Of a stretch of 64,000 bases of DNA, positions 36,516 through 46,724 are shown piece by piece (the stretch's first letter is position 1; every line of letters starts with the position of its first letter). Under the pieces are notes generated by a model, which was not told where the DNA came from, ran no database searches, and was given only the letters and a program-made list of their open reading frames with translations. Source of the stretch: Ophiura sarsii. Lineage: Eukaryota; Echinodermata; Ophiuroidea; Amphilepidida; Ophiuridae. Both the position numbers and the translations under genes were made by a program. Where the stretch lies: contig CM069443.1 in the NCBI GenBank assembly GCA_035610835.1, positions 89,030,690 to 89,094,689 of the forward strand. The letters are read 5' to 3'.

Positions 36516-37699
36516 CCCCCTCATATTTTCCAACCCCCCCCACCAAAGTATTTATGAACACTCCCTAAAAACTATCGCTCCAAATGATTGCAAATTTCAT
36601 AACATGAAGGCCCAAACACATTACTTTCAATTTATTGAAACAATTCCAATGTGTATCGTAATTGCCGGTATCTCCTTAAGGGAGCATATTTTCTCTGGAA
36701 TCTGCTCTCCTATATAGTGATGAGGACGATCGCATAACCCCGATATATAAAGGGTTCAACAAAAGAAAGTATACCACTTTGTTTATGTCATTTTGAGAAA
36801 CTTTCAATTTGTTTTTGTCCAAACAGGCTAGATAGGCATTTAGCTGAATCTTTAAGGCATAATTTGATACCAAATTTGCCCCCTAACAACAAAGATAAAC
36901 CATGATTAGCACCATTTAAAGGAAAATATCCCATTTTCAAAAGTCGCATTTCCAATACACAGCACGAGAAGAATAGGCCAATTGTTAACACACACATATA
37001 TGCCGTATTTATCCCGTACTGATCACCGCGCATATCCCTCAACGCGCGGGCTAATTCAAATGTAAACTGATGCATGGGTGAAGGATTTGAATGTAAAGGA
37101 ATGTTAATGGATGGGGAGAACATGGACAGATTAACCATATTTTGCGGGGTTTTTTGACTGTGCGGGTTTTTTTGGACTGTGCGAATTTTTTTCACCCCCC
37201 CCCCCCCATTTTTTTTTTATTGTATGGCTGTGTTCATAACTACTGTTTCTATGACTTGGATTAGTGCATCCATGCACGCCAATTGAGGCTCCAACAATAC
37301 AAGCCACATTCCACATAGGCCTAATGAATAGCCATCCATTTAATAATGCAAAATGAGTAAAAAGGCAGAAGTGGATGTAGGCCCTTTTGCAAAACAGCTC
37401 TTCATATATAGAAAATGCTAATAAGTATTTGGCAGCTTTAAAGTATTGCCATCTATACTTGGAATCCAGTTTCGCATTTGTGTTTTCAGAGTAATGAGAT
37501 GGAATAATTAATTAATTGTAATAACTCTAAATTAATTGCGGTGTTTATGCAGAGTGCCCGGAGTAATTCTGTTATACCCTTCAGAGAGGTAGTCATAGTG
37601 CATGATTTTTAAGAACGACGCATACTACTGATGTTGGTGTGTAGGGTATAACAGAATTATGCCCATTTTTCACACGGTAAGGGGCCGCCCAGCTCACAC
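36516..37699. other. Intergenic DNA after the gap
   Basis: It begins with a transposon end (TTTATGAACACTCCCTAA, near 36551-36568). The rest is AT-rich with a C-run at about 37194-37207 and no coding signal that I trust. Confidence 0.4.
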
Positions 37700-38213
37700 G
37701 GACAGGGGTGTGCCACTGAGCTTGCCGATCGGAGGCCACTTTAAAATTAAAATTTGGTCGGCATAGAACTGGTGGCGCTATACCGATCAGGCGTGATTGT
37801 AGCAGACGACACGACGCTGGCCACGCTTCTCTCAGACGACCCAATATTATGTCAACGGGAGTGCACTATTTTGAATTATTTTTAAGTCATCGCCCGGTTA
37901 ACGATGACAATTCTTCTAATTATGATGAATTTGTCAAAATGATAAGATTAACATTCGCGATTACGTGTTATTCATTACGTATTCAACATTTAGGTTTCGC
38001 GTGGCCACCGTCGTCTGTGTAAATCCACAGCGCCCTCACACCTATGCCGACCAAATATTACGTTAAACCTGGTTAAACATTGCTAAACGCGTTAAACGCC
38101 GGTCACCGACACATTCCGATGATTACCATAATTTATATAAATATGCAAAAGGGACCGTTTTCGCTACGTACGTTAGTATAGGACTTTCCTATCCCAAAAT
38201 TAATAGTATCCCT
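37700..38213 (+). repeat. ~515-bp direct duplicate, copy 1
   Basis: It runs from GAGCTTGCCGATCGG to AATTAATAGTATCCCTG and is matched with few differences at 39367-39880, 1.67 kb downstream. It contains an inner inverted pair around TTGGTCGGCATAG and CTATGCCGACCAA, suggesting it includes a MITE of about 320 bp. No gene is visible. Confidence 0.78.
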
Positions 38214-38385
38214 GACACGGATACATGTGAGGGCTAGAGAGGGGCCCATAACATTACGTTGCTCAAAACTCCTGGCGGGTGAGTAAAAGCGGCTGCGAAC
38301 GATGAGAGCCCGGTATGAAGACGGTATACGGACGGCGCACCCGGTGGTGGACGTCGACCATCTTAGCGACGGGCTGCGAATGGCC

Positions 38386-38897
38386 CGGGGGGGGGGGGGG
38401 CCAGTCAAACATAATGGTGTACACAGGCGTGACCAAAAAAACGCGTAAAAAGGGGTGTTTTTTCAGTGTTGGACGCGTCACGCGCGTGACGCGTTAAGGG
38501 TATCAAAAACGCTGATTTTCAAGAAAAAGGGTGGCTTAAAATACAGGTCGAACGCGTAAAAAGGGGTGTTTTTTAAGTGTTGGACGCGTCACGCGCGTGA
38601 CGCGTTAAGGGTATCAAAAACGCTGATTTTCAAGAAAAAGGGTGGCTTAAAATACAGGTCGAACGTGTTTAGGGTAACTTGTTTTGTTCCCCGTTCCCAG
38701 AAGAATGTTATCTCCGTTCTTGTTTAGGGGTCATATTCTGGCAAGAACTTGTTTAGGGGTCAAAATGTGCAAGGAAAGCGCGCTAAAAACTTGTTTAGGA
38801 GGTGATTTTGCTTGCAGGGTGAAACTTGTTTAGGGGGTGTCTGGAAAAAATTTGGTCACGCCTGTGTACACCATTATGTTTGACTGGCCCCCCCGGG
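38386..38897. mobile_element. Mutator-like (MULE) non-autonomous element, 10-bp duplication
   Basis: Long inverted ends (poly-G then CCAGTCAAACATAATGGTGT and onward, about 40 bp) are flanked by GCGAATGGCC on both sides (38376-38385, 38898-38907). A 9-11-bp duplication points to the Mutator superfamily. Inside, a ~108-bp unit repeats with a perfect palindrome ACGCGTCACGCGCGTGACGC(GT) and GTTTAGGGG-type motifs. Confidence 0.75.
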
Positions 38898-38956
38898 GCG
38901 AATGGCCGCATGCAGTCTGGTAACCGTTCTCAGCAGGCATGTTGCAACTCTCTAAA

Positions 38957-39254
38957 ACTCTCTAAAAACTCACTCTTTCGAGAGCTCTAGGAGGGACAGC
39001 TCTTTTTTTGGAGTGAAGTTTACTTATAAAAGAGCGATTTTCACTCTAAAAAGAGTTAAAATCACCCTGAAAAGAGTGGTAATCACTCTTAAAAGAGTGA
39101 AAAATCACTCTAAAAAGAGTGAAAAATCACTCTGAAAAGAGTGAAAAATCACTAAAAAAATCACTCTGAAAAGAGTGAACTTCACTTCTTAGAGGAGTCG
39201 TCCCTCCTAGAGCTCTCGAAAGAGTGAGGTTTAGCTCTTTTACATTTAGAGAGT
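38957..39254. mobile_element. Foldback element with iterated small hairpins
   Basis: The outer arms ACTCTCTAAAAACTCACTC through AGAGCTCTAGGAGGGAC are inverted at the right end (39204-39254, imperfect). The centre is a run of units like AGAGTGAAAAATCACTCT, each itself an inverted repeat, so the whole element can fold at two scales. Confidence 0.7.
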
Positions 39255-39366
39255 ATTATAGATGTTGGTCGTACGAATTCCGGAATGCAAATGAAGCGGC
39301 GAGCATGAGCGCTCAGCTTAAAAAGGGCAGTTTGATGACGTAATCAAGACGGTTTGGCCAGGGGTA

Positions 39367-39880
39367 AGCCAGTGAGCTTGCCGATCGGGTCCACTTTTAA
39401 ATGAAAATTTGGTCAGCATAGAACTGGTGGCGCTATACTGATCAGGCGTGATTGTAGCAGACGACACGACGCTGGCCACGCGTCTCTCAGACGACCCAAT
39501 ATGTCAACGGGAGTGCACTATTTTGAATTATTTTTAACAGTCATCGCCCGGTTAACGATGACAATTCTTCTAATTATGATGAATTTGTCAAAATGATAAG
39601 ATTAACATTCGCGATTACGTGTTATTCACCTTATTCATTACGTATTCAACATTTAGGTTTCGCGTGGCCACCGTCGTTTGTTTAAATCCACAACGCCCTC
39701 AAACCTATGCTGACCAAATATTACGTTAAACCTGGTTAAACACTGTTAAACGCGTTCAACGCCGGTCACCGACACATTCCGATGATTACAATAATTTATG
39801 TAATTTATGCAAACGGCCCCGTTTTCGCTACGTGTGTTAGTATACGACTTTCCTATCCCAAAATTAATAGTATCCCTGGT
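39367..39880 (+). repeat. ~515-bp direct duplicate, copy 2
   Basis: This is the second copy of the 37700-38213 segment, same orientation, with small indels. A partial relative of its flanking sequence (CGGTAATGGGCCGGCCAGCTC) appears near 41590-41625, so a larger dispersed family is present. Confidence 0.78.
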
Positions 39881-39889
39881 TTGGCCGGT

Positions 39890-40170
39890 ACCCAGTCGTT
39901 CCGACCGGTTGGCGGTGGTATGCACACAGTGAGGACATGGTGAGAACGGTAAGCTAGACCTGTATGAGGCCGGTGAGCCCAGTACCAGGCCGGTGAGAAC
40001 CCGGTCCAGACCCGGTGTAGAGCGGTATGGACCGAGGACCGGTGAGGAGGTGTTATGCACCCGGTGGGAACGGTAAGCTAGCTACGTATGAGGACGGTGA
40101 GCCCAGTACCAGGCCGGTGAGGACCCCGCATAGACCCGGTATACAACGGTATGGACCCGGTGACCACCAA
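39890..40170. repeat. GC-rich imperfect tandem repeat (CCGGTGAGGACC-like)
   Basis: CCGGTGAG, CCCGGTAT and AACGGTAAGCTAG recur in about two ~115-bp units, with a third diverged copy at about 41725-41825. The long plus-strand open frame starting at 40027 runs through this and a MITE and is not a gene. Confidence 0.6.
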
Positions 40171-40227
40171 CAGTCAATGCGCCCGTTGACATTTTTTACT
40201 GATTGTTTAGACTCTGTTGACTTTCTA

Positions 40228-41346
40228 CAGGGTGTCCCTAAAAAAAGGGTGCACATGTTTGCGCAACTTGTTGACCCAGAAGTCCTAAAGTTTGGTGTAA
40301 TATGTTTATACACATGGAAAGGGAAAACTCTCAGCTTTCAGATGCCGTTTATTTCATCTGATTTGAATTTGTCAATCCTGAGATATACCCAGTTTATCAA
40401 AGCTACCCAAAATCGACGTTGTGCCACTTTTACAGAAAGAATGATTATGAGGGTCAAAACGATACTAACATTAGTTTATCCATGGGCATCAATCGTCTTG
40501 AAACATTGGGGGTGGGTATTTGATCAGAATTGTTTAAAAGAGGCTGAGGAACACAAGTGATGTCCTTGGAATAATTATGTGGTAAGGAATTTCTACGAGC
40601 AGATATTTTGGGATCCCTCTGAAGTGCACGCCGCACGTTATCAATTAATGTTATACTGTGTCCTGCCACTTTTCATATCTTAGTCTCCCACTGTTCTTTA
40701 TTCATATTGGTGCTTTATCATCTACCAAGTATTTCCAACATGTCCAATACTCCTTTGCAGGTGTATTCCTAGATGGTACGTGAGTGTTTGGGAAATGAAT
40801 GGCAAACTCTCTGGTGACTTCTGCTGGATTTCTCGTTTCGTGATATTTTAAGACCATGAACACCCTCTTCTACTAATGAAAATTGAGGCCGCACCCAGCC
40901 ATGGACGTCTGTCCTGTTTTGAAAATCTAGGTCCAATAAACATTTTTTGAAACCTCGTCAAAATGACTGGTTCGAATCATGTAACAAACATCTTTATATT
41001 CAGTTCTGCTTGGATACACAGGCACTCATTCTATTATTTAAACTACCTATTCAATCTAAACAACAATGTTATTTTGCATAACATTGCTGAAGGGCAATCG
41101 TACAAGTGGAAGTTGTATCTTAGGAGTAAACCTTTGAATCTGTAAAATGGCACAACGTCGATTCTGGGTAGCTCTAGTTAATTGTCCATATCTCAGGATT
41201 TACAAATCCGAATGAGATGAAATAAGCAGCATCTGAAAGCCAGGTATTTAATCTTTTAATATGTATAAACATCTTACACCAACTTTTAGAACTTCAAGGT
41301 CAACAAGTTGTGTAAACACGTGCACCCTTTTTTTAGGGACACCCGG
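40228..41346. mobile_element. Mariner-like long-arm MITE, 1.1 kb
   Basis: The ends CAGGGTGTCCCTAAAAAAAG and CCGGGTGTCCCTAAAAAAAG are inverted and flanked by TA (40226-40227, 41347-41348). The inverted arms extend about 200 bp or more. The empty-site relative at about 41900 (TTTCTATACTAGACGGTAAG) confirms insertion at TA. There is no transposase. Confidence 0.83.
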
Positions 41347-41976
41347 TATTAGACGGTAAGGTGGCCGCCTACCATTACCGCCCTGCGAACGGGCGCGAAA
41401 TGGGTGTACCGTCCTCAAACCAGGCTCTCACCGTTTGCCGCCGCCGCCGCTTTTACTCACCCGGCAGGAGTTTTGAGAGCGGTCAAACTTCCTGCCGGGC
41501 GCGGATGGCCGGCTATGTCCCCGGCAACGTGTTCAATGAAACGGCCCATCGTGTGACATCACCGTGTGCCGCCGTCTGCACCAATTTGTCACACGGTAAT
41601 GGGCCGGCCAGCTCACACGAATACATGTGAGTAAAATACAGAGATTCCCGGAATGTGAGTGAAGTGGCGAGCTTGAGCGCTCAGCTTATAGGGCAGTTTG
41701 ATGACGTTATCAAGGCGGTTCGGTCGGTACCCAAGCGTTTCGGCCGGTGAGGACCTGGTGATGAGGTGGTATGAGCCTGGTTCCAGGCCGATAAGGACCC
41801 GGTATAGAACAATATGAACCGGTGACAAAAAAATAAATCAATTCGGCCGTTGACATTTTTTGCTGATTGTTCACCGTGTTGGACTCTGTTGTTTTTCTAT
41901 ACTAGACGGTAAGGGCCGCCCAGCTCACACGGATACATGTGCGGGGCCCATAAAGCGTTGCTATACATGTAGAAGG

Positions 41977-42105
41977 AGATCGTGGAGGATTAATTCAACT
42001 ACTGACCTATACCCGTTCAATCGCCCCGATACGACAATTTCAAATTGTTGTATCGGGGCGATTGAACGGGTATAGGTCAGTAGTTGAATTAATCCTCCAC
42101 GATCT
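41977..42105. repeat. Near-perfect 129-bp palindrome
   Basis: Two 64-nt arms around one central base (42041) match with a single mismatch. The left arm starts AGATCGTGGAGGATTAATTC and the right arm ends with its complement. No spacer is present, so single strands would form a very stable hairpin. Confidence 0.93.
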
Positions 42106-42561
42106 TGTCGATAGCGCCGCAGTTAGTCATTTCCCCTGACAAGACTGATTTGTGGTATTGTTTACTTTATGCAGTATTAATTCATGTTAATTTAACGTAA
42201 TCACATTATACGCCGTCCTGTTAAATTTAACCCCAAGCGATGCGAGTAAGGGTTAAATTTCAACTTTTTCCGGGGGGGGGGGGGGGGGGGGGGGTGTGTA
42301 TCAGCTTCCGGGACAGCAGATAATGCTTTTATGGAAATCAACTATCAAGTTATAAGTTATAGTTTTACTCCATTTCTACCCAATTTCAAGACTTCATTTG
42401 GCCCTGGAGGGAATCGAAACCAAATATAAATATACAGAGTCGTTGTGCGAATTACAGAAATCTTCGTGCAATTCGTACGAATAGCCATTTCCGTATCGGA
42501 AGGAAGGGCACCTCTTCATTTCTAATAAATATTTTGTTTTGATCCCAATGCAAGAAAGAAG
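42106..42561. other. Intergenic DNA with 23-nt poly-G tract
   Basis: No gene is present. A G-run occupies 42272-42294, preceded by a small inverted pair (TAAATTTAACCC and GGGTTAAATTT near 42224-42260). Confidence 0.5.
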
Positions 42562-42565
42562 TTAA

Positions 42566-42899
42566 AGGTATATTATGTGATCTTTCAAGGGAACGCCCTC
42601 AACATCAAAACAAAATTGCAAGTAGATATTCTTGCAGATGTACATTTCTGATCATAAATCGTACATACATTCCAAGTTACAGGGCGATACGATTCTTAAT
42701 TACTTCAAAATCATGGTTCTAGAGTGAAAATAAACTGTCGTGACAACAAGACAGTTTATATTTTCACTCTAAATTCACTCTAAAACCTTCGAATGCATGT
42801 ACGATTTATGATCAGAAATGTAAATCTGCAAGAAAATCTACTTTCTAAAAAAAATCATGAATTGAGGGCGCTCTCTGGAAAAGATCACCTAATATGCCT
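42566..42899. mobile_element. TTAA-flanked palindromic MITE, copy 2
   Basis: Same ends as 17094-17410 (AGGTATATTATGTGATCTTT and AGGCATATTAGGTGATCTTT), bounded by TTAA (42562-42565, 42900-42903). The central region is strongly self-complementary (AGAGTGAAAATA and TATTTTCACTCT), so it folds nearly end to end. Confidence 0.8.
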
Positions 42900-43067
42900 T
42901 TAAGCATATTCGAACAGGGGGAGTCTGAGGTGTGATGTACCCCCCTCTCAGAATTGGATTTTTTTTCAATTTTCGAACCCATTTGGTGCTATTTGGTGTG
43001 TACTTTTGACTAATATTTTATTAAAAAGCAATCACTTTATTTCCGATCAATATTGGCTTTTTATATA

Positions 43068-44077
43068 GGGCCATGTGTTATGAACTCGCCACCCTTAGCG
43101 TTACATCACATATATTATGATTTTTTACACCAATTGAGTTTCAATTTAGAATATCTCCACAATTATCAACCCTAACCTAGCAAAGGTATACATTTTTGGA
43201 AAGCTGAAGACATAAGCAATCTTAATATACACATTTCAACTCATTATACAGGGTGACCTTGAAATCATACAGGGTGCAAAAAATAAATTCTGGATAAAAA
43301 GTGGGTTACTTAATGCATTGCTTATTACTAACTTACGGTAATAAACTGAAAGTAAACAATATGTATTTGGTTAGAGGATGGGGGAAGCCTACTGACTTTG
43401 GAGAAAGAAAAATCACAGTTGCTTGTTAATCTCAGAATACAGGGTGTTCCAAATTATGTTTTTTTTATTTTACAATTCAACATATTTTGAACTGAATTTT
43501 TTTAGCCCTAACCCTAACTGAAAAAGTAAGTCCATATTTGGATTCCTCATCAAATTTCCTTTCAGAAAATGTATACTTTAACTATGATAGGATAAGTAAT
43601 TAAAACATTTACAGCAACTTTTAGATTTCAAAGACATCCGCATTACTTACTACAGTGTTCAATATAAAAACGGGTAGTTTTGTACATATTTTATAGACTA
43701 AACTAATCATAAAGAGTTCAAAATGATTCAAAACAATTAGCAGAATTGTGTAGCTGTAAATTAAGACCAAAACCAAGTTTGTAGGCCCTTTAGTACTTGA
43801 GTAGTAGTTAATTTAATCAAGTTTACACACGCGAAACCTCCTCCCCCCTCCTCCACCTTGACTGTTCGCAATTCAATCAACCATAACTTCGTTAATTGAG
43901 AAGCTATAGTGTTCATATTTACAGGTTTGTTAGCGGTATTAATTAGCTTTCAAGTGAGACCAAAAACATGACTATAGCTTTTTGTTTTGCTGAGATATAA
44001 TGAATTAAACAGATCACAATTTGAAAATACGTAACAACACCACCATTTTTGGGTGGCGAGTTCAAAACGCATGGCCA
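43068..44077. mobile_element. TA-flanked 1.0 kb element with GAACTCGCCACCC ends
   Basis: The inverted ends (GGGCCATGTGTTATGAACTC and TGGCCATGCGTTTTGAACTC, then GCCACCC) are flanked by TA (43066-43067, 44078-44079). The interior contains three CAGGGTG motifs (about 43252, 43270, 43440), possibly remnants of other mariner-like ends. There is no transposase. Confidence 0.72.
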
Positions 44078-44397
44078 TAGGCCTATGCCCCTTATCTATT
44101 CCCTCTTTCTCTCCCTTTAGTTCGTGCCTGGCCTTGGTCCTTGCCACCATTTGCTCCAAACTTCCTAAGGTGGGCAGGTACTGCCCATCTGGTTATGATC
44201 AACATGTATCTTGATATTGATAGTCTACACTAGTGGTTCAGTGTAATACTACCGGGGTTCTAACTGCAATTAATCAGGAACTCCTGGTCCCGGATCTGCA
44301 ACCTTCTTATGTTATATTTTGGAGTACGGTTTGATAGGAATATTTAGCTAATCCTTAGTAGTTATTCAATTTCAGATATTAAAATTGCACGCACGCA

Positions 44398-44813
44398 CCA
44401 TGGGGGAGCGTGTTGGCCCAGCGGTTGTTCCCTCGCCTTGCACCAATGAAACCCGGGTCAATTCTGTGCACGACCGCGGGCTTTATGTGCATTTGGTTTA
44501 TCACGATCCATGCACACTCTCGCAAGTTTTCTCCAGGTTCTCCGGTTTCCTCCTGCTTTCAAAATCGGTGATCAGTTGTTTCGGTTACCAAAAACTTCCT
44601 TGACCCAATGGTATTTGGGGAGCTGCATTGAACAAAGATGGATGTTACAATCTAAGTGCGGATAGGTTTGTGCTATAAATTGGCTGCACCCTAGTTGATG
44701 CGACCTGATTCTGATGATTTACCAGCAGCAAAAATGATGGCGCAGTGAGCGGCTTTGTTTGACGGATACTTGCGCTTTATAAGTTTCAATTATTATTATT
44801 ATTGTTATTATTA
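44398..44813 (+). mobile_element. tRNA-derived SINE with L2-like tail
   Basis: The head has a polymerase III A-box-like TGTTGGCCCAGCGG (44411-44424) and a B-box-like GGGTCAATTC (44455-44464), spaced as in a tRNA. The body is unique. The tail GCGCTTTATAAGTTTC followed by (ATT)n closely resembles the 3' end of the L2-like fragment at 3233-3811. This is the usual arrangement for a SINE mobilised by a partner LINE. Confidence 0.72.
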
Positions 44814-46523
44814 CCCATTAGGTAGTTGATATAAAGAAGTATCTTAGTATAATAACTACTTGAGGCTGATATGAAGTATATTCCACATCTGGTTATGAAT
44901 TACCCATGAATAAAATGCTTGTATATATAATACATTTTCTAGTGTTTATTCATCATTTATCTATCAAGAATTCATATAAATACAAAACACTTTTTGATCC
45001 AAAGCTTAGTTTCTGTATGTCTTCCCTGCTGTACTTGTCTTTACAAAAATACCTGAGACGAATATACCTAAATAGTTATGAAGTCCACCCTATTCATACC
45101 TGTTATGCCATCGATCCAGGTCTACCACAGCACTGTTAAAATGCAGGTCATTTGATAACCATCAATCAGTATCATTTGTAGGACCACCTCATCAGTGTTA
45201 TTTTGATCCACACATGTGTTACAATTTTCTAAATAACCTGAGCACACTTTAGTATGGGATGGTTACAGACATACACTGCCGCTAATAAGTATTTGGGCCT
45301 TGATTATGTCCTGGAAATGTTATCTTCTATGAACAAACTATTGATTATTTTGACTAGTAACGATGTGTGCATTATATAGATCTTTGATATAAATCATGTT
45401 TGTGGCATGTTTGTTATAATCATCAGATTTCATACAAAACACAATAAATTGAGCCAAGTCAAAATCGACACAATCAGATTTCATACAAAACAAGTCAAGT
45501 CAATATCTATACAATGAAACCCTATAGACACTTGCCTCATTATATATTCATGAGCTCATCACCATTATATCGCTATGGGCTATCTTGCTAGCTAAAATCA
45601 TCTTCATCAAATTTTTACAAAATGCAAGCACATGTAAATATCATGTAGGGATTTGCAATGCTCATTTTAATGCCTAAAATACCTAGAACAAGGCTCACCG
45701 GTAAGTAGGTATTCCATTTTTGTCCGCGGATAAATATTAGCCTCACAATTTGGAACTGATTAAACTAAAGTCAATATCAATTGCATACATTTCATGGAGT
45801 CATCACCAAACAGATTGATGAATTGCTGTGGCAGACATGGGGGCCCTGTTAGACAATGGGTTTGATTCCCTTTAGGTATATATTTGTCTCAGAAAATACT
45901 AAAAAGGGCTTTGATTGTCACACTATATTTGTCCCAACTTGAGAAACATACAATAAATACCCAATTACAACATTTTACTCTTAAAATGAATTTACTTTAT
46001 TGAAGTGGAGTCCATTGCATTTGTGAGATAGTTCACAATGCAACCTCTACAATCTGTATAAAACCCGAAAAGCAAAAGATATGTCATTTTCATAGCCAAT
46101 TAGATTGACTGAGGTTTAATATGGAAGTCTGTAAACATGGTCAAATGGCAAATATTTAGCCAGACCAAATCCCTTTAAAACGCAATTTTGGTAAGAATAT
46201 TTTGTGGTCTAGAAATATTTTAAAGTTAAAACTGACCACCTATACTTGATTGATATTGAGGTAAGACAACTTGTCTAGTTACAGTGATATTATGACCGGT
46301 CTATCCAAGCAGAAAATTTGAAAATCAATCCGAAAATAGAAGATGACAGTGTTGATTTTTGTCACAGATCTTGAATAATAATAGAAAATTACACCCCTGT
46401 AATATGTTCACAATTATTGCTGCTTGGACACCCTGGACTTTTGTTAACTTTTGTATTTTCTTAATAACTTCTGGACATTGGTTCTCTTCTTCATCTCTAC
46501 CTAGTTGTCTTAAAATGTTCTTT
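44814..46523. other. NUP188 3' UTR and downstream DNA
   Basis: There are no further coding exons. On the minus strand a canonical AATAAA lies at 46001-45996, about 520 nt after the stop codon, and is the best visible polyadenylation signal. An upstream ATTAAA occurs near 46117. Short dispersed duplications occur around 45420-45500 (CAGATTTCATACAAAACA). Confidence 0.45.
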
Positions 46524-46724
46524 TCATCGCAGAATCTGCTGAATAAACATTTGCAGCACCCTAAAAAACACCTGTTCCTGTTGATCAGTGAAGGATGAGT
46601 GTAACGATGTCTTGCTGCCTGATGCTGACAGTGGGTTGCGCAGGATAGATGTGGATGGGCTGGCAGAGGGGGATGAGGGCGCTCCACGTCGGAAGTAGCG
46701 ATGTAGCTCGTGTAAGAAAGTGCT
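46524..46724 (-). CDS. NUP188: NUP188 terminal coding exon
   Basis: After TTTTCTTTTACAG the exon reads STFLHELHRYFRRGAPSSPS, then a Ser-rich linker, and ends FIQQILR with TGA at 46526-46524 (66 codons plus stop). FRRGAPSSP is the strongest single match to known NUP188. Confidence 0.9.
   Translation of the reverse strand, partial: STFLHELHRYFRRGAPSSPSASPSTSILRNPLSASGSKTSLHSSFTDQQEQVFFRVLQMFIQQILR

Noticed and set aside
40027..40560. 177-residue plus-strand open frame
   Set aside because: It runs from a GC-rich tandem repeat across the border into a mariner-like MITE, so it cannot be one conserved protein.
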